Counted from the first letter of the stretch, positions 1-9,694 are shown. The stretch is DNA of 64,000 bases from Gillisella vitis (GCA_009744235.1 WPHV01000015.1:62001-126000), one strand, 5' to 3'. Numbers and translations are program-made. Notes: generated by a model from the sequence alone, not told the origin.

Positions 1-986
1 CGGCGGATCGGCTTCATATAGATAAACAGTATCAGGCTCATCACTGCGCCGAGGCCCAGAACCCAGAAGGTCAGACCAGGGCTGAGCAGGAACATGACAG
101 GAATGAGCACGAATAGCGACAGCATGTCCAATACCGAACCGAACAATTGGCCGGTGACGAAAGCCCTCAACCGACGGGCTTCTCCCAGCCGATGGACGAT
201 GCCGCCGGTGGCATTCTGCTCGAAGAATTCAATCGGCAGGCGCGACAGCCGATCAAAGATCATCAGGTTCAGCCGCACATCGATTTTGGCGGTGACGATG
301 GCGGTGACAGTGCGGCGCATATAGCCGAGCAGCATATCGAACAGCAGCACGACCAGAATGGCGGCGGCCATCAGCGTCAGTGTCGACAAGCGGTGATGCA
401 CCATGACCTTGTCGATCACCACCATGTAGAACAGCGAGGGCACCAGCGCCAGAACGCCAAGCGAAATGGCCGAAATGAACACGTCGCGCACCATGCGGCG
501 GTCCTGCATCACCTGGGCCAGCAGCCAGTGAAAGCCAAACTCCTCGCGCGCACTTGCCTCGGAAATTTCCCGCTTCATCAGCAGGACGTGGCCGCTCCAG
601 TTTTCCGACAGCCGCAATTCGTCGACCACAAACCGGGTGGCTTTCGAATCGGCAGGATCGCGAAACACCATGCGCGGCGTCTGCGGATCATCGACGAATT
701 TTTCAAAGACAAGAAGCGATCCGTCATTGAGCTGAATGACGGCGGCGACAGCGCCTTCCATCTGGCTCAAAAGCTTCCAGTTCATGCGGATCGGCTTGGC
801 CTTTACCCCATGATCGCGGATGATTTCGGCCAGTTGCGGCAGCGAAAAGCATTCCTCATCACCGTAATCGCGGCATAATTGCTCGACCGAGAGGGATAAG
901 CCCAATTTTTGCGTGGCAAGAGCCAATGCAGCAAGAGCGGATCTGGCCTGCCCCTCATCCGCCAGATCTCTGTCTTCAGCATTCAT
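1..986 (-). CDS. Type I secretion system ABC transporter (HlyB-like), 3' part beyond window
   Basis: The first ~328 residues of an inner-membrane exporter are visible; the rest lies beyond the left edge. Residues ~1-140 resemble the peptidase C39 fold, but neither the catalytic Cys (Ala/Leu-rich stretch ARSALAALALATQKLG in its place) nor the His is present. This marks the C39-like, non-proteolytic domain of HlyB-type exporters that carry RTX substrates. Hydrophobic segments follow around residues 160-185 and 195-220, with a further pair close to the cut (starting SVLDMLSLFVLIPVMF). The ATP-binding domain is not in the window. The ATG at 984-986 is the first in frame. The gene diverges from the glycosyltransferase at 1266 across ~280 bases that must hold both promoters. 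Its likely substrate is the RTX-like protein at 9695-14437. Family assignment is firm; the substrate is inferred. Confidence 0.85.
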   Translation of the reverse strand, partial: MNAEDRDLADEGQARSALAALALATQKLGLSLSVEQLCRDYGDEECFSLPQLAEIIRDHGVKAKPIRMNWKLLSQMEGAVAAVIQLNDGSLLVFEKFVDDPQTPRMVFRDPADSKATRFVVDELRLSENWSGHVLLMKREISEASAREEFGFHWLLAQVMQDRRMVRDVFISAISLGVLALVPSLFYMVVIDKVMVHHRLSTLTLMAAAILVVLLFDMLLGYMRRTVTAIVTAKIDVRLNLMIFDRLSRLPIEFFEQNATGGIVHRLGEARRLRAFVTGQLFGSVLDMLSLFVLIPVMFLLSPGLTFWVLGLGAVMSLILFIYMKPIR

Positions 987-1265
987 CGACACACCTCATC
1001 ATCCATCGCCGAAAGCACACATGGCGAGTTTTTCGTGAGGATCCGCCCTGCCCCACAAGCCGGGAACGGACCCATTCAACCCGACCGTAGAAGCCGAAGC
1101 TTTCGCCATGCTGGATTTTCGTGAATTCGTGTCGCAAACAGAAACAGTTCCCTTACCGTCGTTGATAACGCGACCCACACCGTTCCAGCGGCTTAAAAAG
1201 CAGGTTAAGCTTTTGCAACCGGGGCGAATCGCCCTGAAAACCACCAGGCTTGGAGATTTGCTGCC

Positions 1266-2468
1266 GTGACCCAGACGCCCAGACGGCCCGTGATCATCCA
1301 TTGGGGCATATCCAGCTTTTTCGGCTGGGGCATTTATGGCCTTAACCTGGCGCTCAACTGGTCCAACGATCCGGTTCTGGAGCCGGTGACCTCCTTTCCG
1401 CTGCAATCCGACCAGATCGTCGTCGATCCGTTGCGCCAACGCGCACTTGGCGGGTTTTTCCGGGCCAGCGCTGACCTTTCAACCCGCATCGCCGCCCAAA
1501 GCGAAAAGTCCCTGACGGTCAATACTCCGCTTCTCGCCGGACTCGGCAATGATTTCACCATGTCGCCCGGCCCCAAAGGCGTGGCGCTTTCCGGCAGTCC
1601 GACGCTGGGCGTGGTGTTCTTCGAACTACCGCAACTGTCGGAGGCCACGAAAGCCAGAGCAAAAGCATTGCCGCTGGTGATTGCCGGATCGAACTGGAAC
1701 GAAGAGATCATGCGCGCCCATGGCCTCACCAATGTCACCACCGTCATCCAGGGCATCGACCAGACGCTGTTTCACCCCGGCCCGCGCCAAGGCGTTCTGG
1801 CCGACCGTTTCCTGGTGTTTTCAGGCGGCAAGCTGGAATTGCGCAAGGGGCAGGATCTGGTCGTTGCCGCGTTTGCCCGGTTTGCCAAACGCCATCCCGA
1901 AGCCCTGCTGGTTTCCGCCTGGCATAGTCCCTGGCCGCAATTTGCCCTGACGCTTAACCGGTCCGGCAAAGCTACCGCCATCACCACCAATGACAAGGGC
2001 GCCATCGACCAATCCGCCTGGATTGCCGCCAACGATATCGCTGCCCATCAGTTCCTCGATCTCGGCTCTGTGCCCAATGCGCTGATGGCGCCAATCCTGC
2101 GCGAGATGGACGTGGCAGTGTTTCCCAACCGTTCCGAAGGCGGCACCAATCTGGTGGCGATGGAATGCATGGCCTGCGGCGTGCCCACCATTCTGTCGGC
2201 CAATACCGGTCACCTCGACCTGATCGATGGCGGCAATTGCTATGCGCTGGAACACCAGACACCCGTTGCCGGCGAAGGCGCTGGCGTCGGCTCCGTGGCT
2301 GGCTGGGGAGAAAGCAGCGTCGATGAAATCGAAGACACCCTGGAGCGGGTCTGGCGCGACCGCAACGAAGCCCGCCGCCGTGGCGAGCGCGGCGCGGCGA
2401 AACTGGCTGGCTATACCTGGTCGCGCACGGCGGATGCGATGAAAAAGATCATCAGGACCTATCAGTAA
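1266..2468 (+). CDS. Glycosyltransferase, GT4-like (GT-B fold)
   Basis: A 400-residue protein with a GT-B glycosyltransferase C-terminal half. The phosphate/nucleotide-binding stretch LVFSGGKLELRKGQDLV lies near residue 180. An EX7E-type motif (EGGTNLVAME) followed by CMACGVPTI lies near residues 285-305, as in GT4 enzymes that use NDP-sugars and retain configuration. No signal peptide or membrane segment is visible, so it is probably cytoplasmic or peripheral. The start is a GTG with GGAG about ten bases upstream. Its last 17 bases overlap the 3' end of the convergent TPR gene, so this locus is compact. Donor and acceptor cannot be read from sequence. The context (type I exporter, TPR-glycosyltransferases, RTX-like repeat protein) suggests modification of a secreted protein or of a surface glycan. 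Confidence 0.82.
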   Translation: MTQTPRRPVIIHWGISSFFGWGIYGLNLALNWSNDPVLEPVTSFPLQSDQIVVDPLRQRALGGFFRASADLSTRIAAQSEKSLTVNTPLLAGLGNDFTMSPGPKGVALSGSPTLGVVFFELPQLSEATKARAKALPLVIAGSNWNEEIMRAHGLTNVTTVIQGIDQTLFHPGPRQGVLADRFLVFSGGKLELRKGQDLVVAAFARFAKRHPEALLVSAWHSPWPQFALTLNRSGKATAITTNDKGAIDQSAWIAANDIAAHQFLDLGSVPNALMAPILREMDVAVFPNRSEGGTNLVAMECMACGVPTILSANTGHLDLIDGGNCYALEHQTPVAGEGAGVGSVAGWGESSVDEIEDTLERVWRDRNEARRRGERGAAKLAGYTWSRTADAMKKIIRTYQ

Positions 2469-3963
2469 TTGCGTCAGCAAGCGACACCGCCTGGGCAATC
2501 GGGGCGGTGAAATCCCCCGCCTCGGTTTGGCGGCAAAGCTGCATGGAGGGATACCAGGGCGACGTTCTGCCCTCAGTACCCCAGCGCCAATCCGGCACTT
2601 TCTTCAAAAGGCCGATGGTCGGCACGCCAAGGCTACCGGCCAGATGCAGCGGCGCGGTGCAGACCGAAACGAAGGCTGAAAGCTGGGTGAGGATGGCGGC
2701 TGTGTCGAGAAAGGCATCCGCTCCGGCGTCGAAATCCGGGCCTGGATGTTCCAGCGTGAAGGACAGGCCCGCCACTTTATAGCCCGACGGCGTATCGGCA
2801 GGTTCCAACGCTGCCTCATCAAGCTTTTGCAGGGCGATCAGCCGTGTACCACCAAGGTTCGCAAAGGGCGATAACTGTTCGGGACCGGCAAGGCTGCGGC
2901 CTTTTTCCGCTGGAGACAGGGGATTGCCGCGCCAGACAAAGCCCAGGGCTTTCTCACCTTGTTTCAAATTCAGCCGTTCGCGCCACAGCGAAACCCGCTC
3001 CGCCTTGGGCTGCAAATAGGCACGAGCCTTCGGCACGCTGCCCAGCGTCAGTTTCAGCCGATGCGGCAGACCAAGCAGCGGTACCTGAAAATCAACGCTT
3101 CCAGCTTGCGGGTCTTGCGCCTGCACCTGATCGGCCCCTGGCACCTCAGCCAGCAGCGCAACCAGCTTGGCGGGCACTTGCAGGATCACCTCGCCGCCAA
3201 GCGATTTGACCAGAGGCAACAGCTTGACGAACTGGATCGTATCGCCAAGTCCCTGTTCTGCATGGACCAGCAGCCGTTTACCTTGAAATGGCCGCCCATT
3301 CCAATCGGCGATCTCAGTGTGACGTGCTTCTCCCGGAAAGCCTTCGGCCTGCCAGCGCCATTCATACTCGGCAAAACCAGTGGTGTAATCGAAAAGCCGC
3401 AGCAGGTTGAGACCAAGGTTGTAATGAGCCTCGGCGGAGGTGGGATAGATTTCCAGCGCCGTGGACAGCAGCGCCATCGCCGCTTCCGCCTCGCCCAGTT
3501 CGGCAAGCGCATTGCCGAGATTGTGGAGCGCTATGCGGTTTTGCGGATCGAGCACCAGAGCTTGACGATAAGCGGTAATCGCCGCCGGATAATCATCGAG
3601 ATCGGCATGGGTTACGCCGATATTGGCGTAACAGGCGGCATTGTCAGGCGCCAATTGCGCGGCGCGTTGATAGGCTTCCAGCGCATCCGGCTTGCGCCCG
3701 GCCTCACCCAGCGCATTGCCGAGATTGTACCAGATATCGCTTTCCTCAGGCGCAAGTCTGAGCGCCCTGGCATAAAGCGACAGCGATTGCGCCAGATCGC
3801 CACGCGAGCGTTCCGCCGAGGCCAGCAATCTGAGCGCATCGACCTGGTCGGGCTCTTCCTCCAAAATGGCGCGGTAATGGGCAATCGCCTCGTCCAGCAT
3901 ACCAGCCTTGTGCAACTGAAAGGCCTGTATCAGCCTTTCGCCCGACACAGTTTGGTTCGTCAT
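2452..3963 (-). CDS. TPR protein with C-terminal GT9-like glycosyltransferase domain
   Basis: A 503-residue, probably cytoplasmic protein. Residues ~9-205 are tandem tetratricopeptide repeats (for example WYNLGNALGEAGRKPDALEAY). Residues ~225-500 look like a GT-B/heptosyltransferase-like (GT9) domain. It opens with the loop HAEQGLGDTIQF and closes with a nucleotide-sugar-like site containing CTAPLHLAGSLGVPTIGLL, then WRWGTEGRTSPWYP. The same module occurs three times in the adjacent upstream gene, so this is effectively a fourth, separate copy. The ATG overlaps that gene's stop in an ATGA, which implies translational coupling. TPR plus glycosyltransferase recalls OGT/SPINDLY-type enzymes acting on proteins, but this catalytic domain is of the GT9 kind. 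Activity and acceptor are inferred only. Confidence 0.8.
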   Translation of the reverse strand: MTNQTVSGERLIQAFQLHKAGMLDEAIAHYRAILEEEPDQVDALRLLASAERSRGDLAQSLSLYARALRLAPEESDIWYNLGNALGEAGRKPDALEAYQRAAQLAPDNAACYANIGVTHADLDDYPAAITAYRQALVLDPQNRIALHNLGNALAELGEAEAAMALLSTALEIYPTSAEAHYNLGLNLLRLFDYTTGFAEYEWRWQAEGFPGEARHTEIADWNGRPFQGKRLLVHAEQGLGDTIQFVKLLPLVKSLGGEVILQVPAKLVALLAEVPGADQVQAQDPQAGSVDFQVPLLGLPHRLKLTLGSVPKARAYLQPKAERVSLWRERLNLKQGEKALGFVWRGNPLSPAEKGRSLAGPEQLSPFANLGGTRLIALQKLDEAALEPADTPSGYKVAGLSFTLEHPGPDFDAGADAFLDTAAILTQLSAFVSVCTAPLHLAGSLGVPTIGLLKKVPDWRWGTEGRTSPWYPSMQLCRQTEAGDFTAPIAQAVSLADAITDRS

Positions 3964-6900
3964 GGCTTACGCTCCACCAGCCGCTTGAGATCTTCTGCCA
4001 CCGCCTCGGCCACACCTGCCCAATCGCCCGGCTGCGCTTGGCGAAACAGTTTCAGACCCGGATACCAGGGGCTATCGTCTCGACCGGTCATCCAGCGCCA
4101 GTCCGCGCCATATTTCAGCAGCGCAAAGCATGGCACGCCCAACGATGCCGCCAAATGCAGAGTGGACGTGCAGGAGGAAATCACCAGATCAAGCGCAGCA
4201 ATCGCTGTTGCCGTCTCGCCGAAATCGCCAAGGTCCGCCCCCGGCACCTGCATGGCCTTGGCAAAGTCCAGACCTGCCATCTGTTCCAGCCCGTCCTTGA
4301 ATTGCAGGCTGATGAAATGCGTACCCTCGACAGCAAACAACGGTTCCAGCACTTTCAACGGCGGCGAGCGGCCCTTGTCGGCGCGCGCGACCGGATTGCC
4401 CTGCCAGATCAGTCCGACCCGCAAAGCGTCACGATGCGCAAACCGCGCTTCCCAATCCGCCACCCGGCGGGGATCGGGCCGGAAATTGGCCGGCCCGGGC
4501 AAAGTTTCCAGCGTGGTTGCAAAAATCAGCGGCAGGCTCATGATCGGTGCTTCGACATCGGCATCGTCAATGGCATCGACGCCCTGGCGGCGCAGGATGA
4601 TGTTGCGTCTCTCCACCACCAGCGTTGAAAACAGGCTGATCAGCGGCTCACGCAATTCCAGGATGACATGACCGACCTTGAGAGCGGCCTGCCGCACGAA
4701 ACGGGCAAACTGGATCTGGTCGCCCAACCCCTGTTCACCGTGAATCAGCAGCACTTTGTCGGGCAGCGCCTCGCCGGTCCAGCGCGGCATAGGCAGCGTG
4801 CGTGCCACCATTTCGGCGCCCTGCCAGCGGGCCTCGTAATCGCGAAAGCCTTGCGGCAGATTGCCCGCCATCAGATGCGCATGGGCCCGGTCGATCAGGG
4901 TTTCGACATCGCCGGGCAACAGATCCAGCGCCCGGTCCAGACTGGCGATCGCCTCCTCGACCCGGCCCATTTCGCGCAATGCATTGCCAAGCCCGCGATG
5001 GGCCTTGGACAGATCCGGGCGCAGCTGGATCGAGGCCCGGTAAGCCTCCAACGCTTGCCCATAGCGATCCGTATCGCGCAAAAGATTGCCCAGCGTCATA
5101 TAGGCTTCGGCGCTGGGGCTGGTCTCCAGGCTTTGGCGCAGGCATGCTTCGGCCTCATCCTGCTTGCCGACATGGCGAAGGGCGATGGCATAATTGGTGT
5201 GGAAGATCGGTGTTGAAAGCCCCAGTGCCGCCGCCGCCCGCAGCAGGACATAGCCGCGATGGTAATGCAGGCGCTCAACCGCCAACCCGCCCAGCATATG
5301 CAGCGCATCGGCCCGTGTTTCGTCCTCATGCAGCAGCGCCGCATAGGTCACCTCGGCGGCAGGGACATTTCCGGCCATATGGGTGCGGATGGCGGCGGCC
5401 AGCCGTTGTTGCGGACCCGGCTGGGCCGGAACGGCAACCACCGGCTCGGCGGCCTCATACAGTTGCGCCCTGTCCCCCTCGACCAGCCTGCCAAGTGCCT
5501 CGGCCACGCGGGAGACGACACCGGCAAAGGGTTCCGCCTCGACTTCATCGGCCACGCGGCGAAACACCCGGGTTGCCGGATACCAGGGGCTATCGCTGCG
5601 GCCGCGCAGCCAGCGCCATTCGGCATGCGACTTGAGGATCACCCAGGTCGGGCGGCCAAGCGCGCCAGCCAGATGCGCCACCGCCGTATCGGAGGTGATG
5701 ACGAGATCGAGATTCATGATCATTGCTGCCGTATCGACAAAGGCATCGGCGCCGCTGTCGAAATCCTCCGGCGGGCGCTCGACGGCAAAATCCACTGTAT
5801 CCAACTGTTCTTCGCCCGCGCCCTTTTGCAAAGCGATCAGCCGCACACCGTCGATGGCAGCAAGCGGCGCCAGCACCTGCAGGGGAAAGCTGCGGCCCTT
5901 GTCAACTTGCGGATCGGGATTGCCCTGCCAGACAAGGCCGACACGGAAGCCAGGCTTTGCCGCAAGCCAGCCCGACCAGCGCCGCACCCGAAGCGGATCG
6001 GCAAACAGATAGGCGGGAAAAGCCGGGATCGTCTCGACGACCGTGTTGCAGAGCAGCGGCAGGCTCATCATGAACACGTGGTAATCGAGCGGTGGGACGG
6101 GATCGCTTTCGCAGACGACGCCATCAACATCAGGCACGGTTTGCAGCAGCGCGGCAATCTTGCGGCGGCAGCCAATCATCACCTTGGCCGCGCCTTTTGC
6201 CTTCAGGAGCGCGACGTAGCGCACGAACTGGAAAGCATCGCCAAAGCCCTGTTCGGCGAGCACCAGAATGGACTTGCCCGCCAGATCCTCCCCCTGCCAG
6301 ACCGGCAGCCGGACACGGGTGCGGTCTATGCCGAGGATTTCCACCAGGAAGCGGCGCTCGTAAAGCGGCAGGCCACGGGCATAATCGCCCTCGTTCAGCA
6401 AACACATGCCCAGCGCCATTTCCGCATCGGCATAGCCGGGACGGGCCTCAATCGCCTTGCCAAAGGCCAGTATCGCCTCGTCCTCGCGGCCGGTATCCAT
6501 CAGGCTGATGCCAAGATTGCTCCAGGATTCGGCATGGCCGGGCTTGGCAAGTGCGCCCTGTCTCTGGATCCAGCAGGCCAGATCGGGATAGCCGTGATTG
6601 CGCTCCGCCACACCCAGATTGCTCCAGGCATCGGCATTGCCGGGGTCAAGCGTCAAAGCCTTTTCCCAGGCGCGGGCGGCTGCCTGCGGCTGCTTGGCTT
6701 TTAGCAGAACCGCACCCAGCTGCACGTGATGCGAGGCCAGTTCCGGCTCGATCCGGCAGGCGCGTCGCAGAGCCTCCTCCGCCACGTTGAACCGGCCAAG
6801 CGCCAGCGCCGCCGCCGCATAAACCGACAGGGCGTGACCTGAGCGCGGCTGGGCTTTCAGCACCTCGCCTGCGCGGCGCAAGGCTGTTTCGGCATCACCC

Positions 6901-8987
6901 ACCGACGTTTCGCGCCGGGCCAGCGCCAAAAGGCACGCTGCGTGACCGGTATCGTAGAGCAGCCCGTGGCGCAGCGCCCGCATCCCATCGGTCACAAGCC
7001 CCGCAGCATCGAGCGCAATGGCGAAATTGCTCCAGTGATCGCCAAGCGAGGGGCGGATCGCCACCGCGCGGGCGCAAAAGGGAATGGCCTGCCGCCCTGC
7101 CACCGATGAGCGTTCCCCCGCCTCCAGGCACGCCATGCCAAGCAGGTTGAGCACCCGCTCTCTTTGAAAATCCTGCGTCAACACATGACGGTAAAGCTGC
7201 ACGGCCCGGCCATAATCGCGGCCCTGATGGCGCTTGATCGCCTCGTTCAATCCGTCAGCGGCCTCATCGGGCGCATCATCCGTGGCACGTCCGGCAAACA
7301 GCAGCACTTTCAGTTCATGCGCCACGTCCTGAAGGACCGGCTGCCATTGCCCCGCCTCCATCTGGCGAAACAGCCGCATGGTTGGGTACCAATCGGTCAA
7401 AATGCCATCCATGCCCCAGCGCCAGTCCGGGGCTTTTTTCAGCAGCAGCCAGACCGGCCTGCCCAATGCGCCCGCAAGATGGGCAAGGGCCGTATCTGAG
7501 GTGATGACCAGATCCAGCGACGCCATCAAGGCTGCGGTATCGACAAAGGCATCGGGACCGTCATCCAGACCCGGAACGGGGTGCAGCGCCAATCCCTCCG
7601 GCGCTTGCTGATCGGCCCCTACCCCCTTTTGCAGGGAGATGATGTCAATTTCGTCTGAGAATTCGGCAAGCGGCTGGAAGCACTCCAGCGGCAGCGAGCG
7701 GCCCGGCTCACCATAGGCCTTTGGATTGCCCTGCCAGGATAGACCGATGCGAAAACGTGTCTTCTTCTGCTCTTGCCCCTGGCTTGGAGAAAGCCCGCCA
7801 AGCCAGTCGCGCCAGCGCTCGAAAAGCTGTTTTTCCAGTGTGAGATAGGGAACGCGCTGGCCTGTCGCCTCTGGCACAAGGTTGATCAGGCCCGGCAGCG
7901 ACAAGAGCGGTGCCCAGGCCGCGTAAGCGGGCAGATCCGCACCATCAGGCAAGAGCGTGATGGACGGAGTCGCGAAAAATTCGGAAAGGCTTAGCAGACG
8001 GTAGAGTTGCGGTTGGCAGACGAAAACCACATGCCCGACCCGCTCCGCAATGCGCGGCAAAAACCGGATAAACTGGATTGTATCGCCCAATCCCTGCTCA
8101 TGGAACACCAGCAGCGTCTGGTCTTGCAGCGCTTCGCCCTGCCAGCGCGGCCCCTGCATCAGCAAGGGCGAGGTGGAACTCCCGGTGGCCTGATCACGCA
8201 ACTCGTAATCGGACCAGGCCTCGCTCCACTGGCCGTCCAGCAATTGCAGGCAGGCGCGGTTGAAGCGGTGAACGGGGGCATCGCCGATGCCAATCAATTG
8301 CTTGAGAATCCGGTCCGCACCCTTCAAATTGCCAAGAATGCGCAGGCTTGCCGCCAGGTTATTGGCGGCGCGCCGATGCGAGGGATCAAGCGTCAGCGCC
8401 TTTGTATAGCTGTCACAAGCTTCGGGTTCGCGTTGCAATCCATGCAACAGCACGCCGAGATTATAGAAAGCCTCGGCATCCGGCTTTAGCTCCAGCGACC
8501 GGCGCAGATGGGTTTCAGCTCCCGCACTGTCGCCAAGCTCCAGCAGGATGACGCCCATTTGAGCCAGCAGCGACGGTTCGTCGGCCTCAAGCGCCAGACC
8601 GTGCTGAACTGCGGTGTGGGCTTCATCCCATCGTTTTGCCGATGTCAGGGCCAGAACCAGATTGGACCAGGCGCCAACGGCTTTACCGTCAAGCGTCACG
8701 GCGCGCGCACCCATATCGATGGCGCGCTGATGCTCACCCACTGCAATCAGCGGAAGAATCATGTTTTGCAGCAGGCCGGGTTGGTCTGGCGCAAGTTGCA
8801 AAGCATGTTCGAAAGCGGGAACGGCCTCAGGCGAGCGGCCGGAAAGATGAAGGGCGAGCGCATAGTAATGAGCGGTCTCGGCATGTTCAGGATGGGCCTC
8901 GAAAAGAGCCGTCAAGCCCTGCAAGGCCTCAGCCACGCGCCCCTGCGCCAACAGCGAACGGCACTGCGAAACCTCATGCGTCGTCAT
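3960..8987 (-). CDS. Giant three-module TPR / GT9-like glycosyltransferase fusion
   Basis: A ~1675-residue protein with three TPR-plus-glycosyltransferase modules in a row. Numbering is from the longer start: TPRs ~10-240, GT domain ~285-570; TPRs ~585-890, GT ~900-1175; TPRs ~1200-1395, GT ~1405-1681. Each GT domain repeats the loop EQG(L/F)GDxxQF, then xSxTxxxHLAxxLGxP, then WRW and WYP motifs. The ATG at 8985-8987 is chosen because AAAGAAGAG lies just upstream; an ATG at 9003-9005 would add six residues but has a poorer ribosome site. The stop overlaps the next gene's ATG. No signal peptide or membrane segment is seen. The modules have diverged, which suggests old internal duplication and perhaps different acceptor positions. 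Protein glycosylation of the neighbouring RTX-like protein is a hypothesis. Confidence 0.8.
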   Translation of the reverse strand: MTTHEVSQCRSLLAQGRVAEALQGLTALFEAHPEHAETAHYYALALHLSGRSPEAVPAFEHALQLAPDQPGLLQNMILPLIAVGEHQRAIDMGARAVTLDGKAVGAWSNLVLALTSAKRWDEAHTAVQHGLALEADEPSLLAQMGVILLELGDSAGAETHLRRSLELKPDAEAFYNLGVLLHGLQREPEACDSYTKALTLDPSHRRAANNLAASLRILGNLKGADRILKQLIGIGDAPVHRFNRACLQLLDGQWSEAWSDYELRDQATGSSTSPLLMQGPRWQGEALQDQTLLVFHEQGLGDTIQFIRFLPRIAERVGHVVFVCQPQLYRLLSLSEFFATPSITLLPDGADLPAYAAWAPLLSLPGLINLVPEATGQRVPYLTLEKQLFERWRDWLGGLSPSQGQEQKKTRFRIGLSWQGNPKAYGEPGRSLPLECFQPLAEFSDEIDIISLQKGVGADQQAPEGLALHPVPGLDDGPDAFVDTAALMASLDLVITSDTALAHLAGALGRPVWLLLKKAPDWRWGMDGILTDWYPTMRLFRQMEAGQWQPVLQDVAHELKVLLFAGRATDDAPDEAADGLNEAIKRHQGRDYGRAVQLYRHVLTQDFQRERVLNLLGMACLEAGERSSVAGRQAIPFCARAVAIRPSLGDHWSNFAIALDAAGLVTDGMRALRHGLLYDTGHAACLLALARRETSVGDAETALRRAGEVLKAQPRSGHALSVYAAAALALGRFNVAEEALRRACRIEPELASHHVQLGAVLLKAKQPQAAARAWEKALTLDPGNADAWSNLGVAERNHGYPDLACWIQRQGALAKPGHAESWSNLGISLMDTGREDEAILAFGKAIEARPGYADAEMALGMCLLNEGDYARGLPLYERRFLVEILGIDRTRVRLPVWQGEDLAGKSILVLAEQGFGDAFQFVRYVALLKAKGAAKVMIGCRRKIAALLQTVPDVDGVVCESDPVPPLDYHVFMMSLPLLCNTVVETIPAFPAYLFADPLRVRRWSGWLAAKPGFRVGLVWQGNPDPQVDKGRSFPLQVLAPLAAIDGVRLIALQKGAGEEQLDTVDFAVERPPEDFDSGADAFVDTAAMIMNLDLVITSDTAVAHLAGALGRPTWVILKSHAEWRWLRGRSDSPWYPATRVFRRVADEVEAEPFAGVVSRVAEALGRLVEGDRAQLYEAAEPVVAVPAQPGPQQRLAAAIRTHMAGNVPAAEVTYAALLHEDETRADALHMLGGLAVERLHYHRGYVLLRAAAALGLSTPIFHTNYAIALRHVGKQDEAEACLRQSLETSPSAEAYMTLGNLLRDTDRYGQALEAYRASIQLRPDLSKAHRGLGNALREMGRVEEAIASLDRALDLLPGDVETLIDRAHAHLMAGNLPQGFRDYEARWQGAEMVARTLPMPRWTGEALPDKVLLIHGEQGLGDQIQFARFVRQAALKVGHVILELREPLISLFSTLVVERRNIILRRQGVDAIDDADVEAPIMSLPLIFATTLETLPGPANFRPDPRRVADWEARFAHRDALRVGLIWQGNPVARADKGRSPPLKVLEPLFAVEGTHFISLQFKDGLEQMAGLDFAKAMQVPGADLGDFGETATAIAALDLVISSCTSTLHLAASLGVPCFALLKYGADWRWMTGRDDSPWYPGLKLFRQAQPGDWAGVAEAVAEDLKRLVERKP

Positions 8988-9167
8988 AACGCGCTCTTCT
9001 TTCATCCATTGGCCTGATCCAAGACCAGGAACACCGAACCTTCATGGTCCTGTTTACCCAAAATCGGCGCGTCGGCCGTTTCATATCAAGGCGAAAACAT
9101 GCTCATGCATCCTCGCCTAAAGGTCAAAGAGTCCCAAACATGAATCAAAGACCAATGCCAACATCAA

Positions 9168-9557
9168 TCAGGCCGCAGCATAAGGCTTGTAGGACTTTTC
9201 CTCGATGATGTCAGAGCCCAGCTCGACATTGATCTGCCGCTTCAACTCGGCACGCCGGTCATTGGTGACATAGACCGAACGGGCGAGAGACACGAAACGC
9301 GGACCGAAATCGCCGTCGCGCTCGCAATCGCGGATATCGTCCTCGATCTCCCAGAGCGCCGTATTGACGGACAGGAGATCACGGCTGATGGCGATGACAC
9401 CCTGATGATCGGCCACCGGCTTCAGCCGTTCATTGAGCAGGGACAGCTCGCGCTCGACATTGGCGCGCTTGGCCTCGTCCGTGATCCGCTCTGACTTGAT
9501 CTGGAGAATGGTGATCTTGTCGATCAACTCACCCCAGGACACCGGAACTTCAATCAT
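9168..9557 (-). CDS. DUF6165 family protein
   Basis: A 129-residue soluble protein beginning IEVPVSWGELIDKITILQ, which I recognise as the DUF6165 family; no biochemical role is known to me. It is mostly helical and charged, with no signal or membrane segment. The ATG at 9555-9557 is preferred: GGAG lies nine bases upstream and the family signature starts right at it. A longer frame reaching 9689 would have to read through the hairpin behind the RTX-like gene and adds 44 residues without family character. It sits between the RTX-like gene and the TPR-glycosyltransferases, all on the same strand, so it may be co-expressed and belong to the same process. Function unknown. Confidence 0.75.
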   Translation of the reverse strand: MIEVPVSWGELIDKITILQIKSERITDEAKRANVERELSLLNERLKPVADHQGVIAISRDLLSVNTALWEIEDDIRDCERDGDFGPRFVSLARSVYVTNDRRAELKRQINVELGSDIIEEKSYKPYAAA

Positions 9558-9652
9558 TGCAGGTCTCCGATTCGTGGAAATGCCACGATACAACACCGAA
9601 GCGAACACTGGGAACCGGTTTTCGATGCCGTGCAATGCTCGTACACAGACAG

Positions 9653-9689
9653 TTGCCCGGCCCAGGTCAAGAAACCCAGGGCCGGGCAA
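9653..9689 (-). terminator. Hairpin behind the RTX-like gene
   Basis: A perfect 11-bp stem (TTGCCCGGCCC at 9653-9663 against GGGCCGGGCAA at 9679-9689) sits within ten bases of the RTX-like stop codon. There is no clear U-tract on the minus strand, so it may protect the transcript end or weaken read-through rather than fully terminate. Confidence 0.5.
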
Positions 9690-9694
9690 GCACC

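Noticed and set aside
147..878. Plus-strand frame of 243 codons
   Set aside because: It is opposite the type I exporter, whose protein has clear membrane and C39-like features; the plus-strand product is low-complexity His/Gln-rich.
2959..6704. Long plus-strand open frames (2959-4671 and 5259-6704)
   Set aside because: They lie opposite the TPR-glycosyltransferase genes, are rich in Arg, Gln and His, and show no family motifs; they are antisense shadows of a GC-rich gene.
9558..9689. N-terminal extension of the DUF6165 protein
   Set aside because: It would run through the hairpin behind the RTX-like gene, lacks family similarity, and a good ribosome site precedes the inner ATG.
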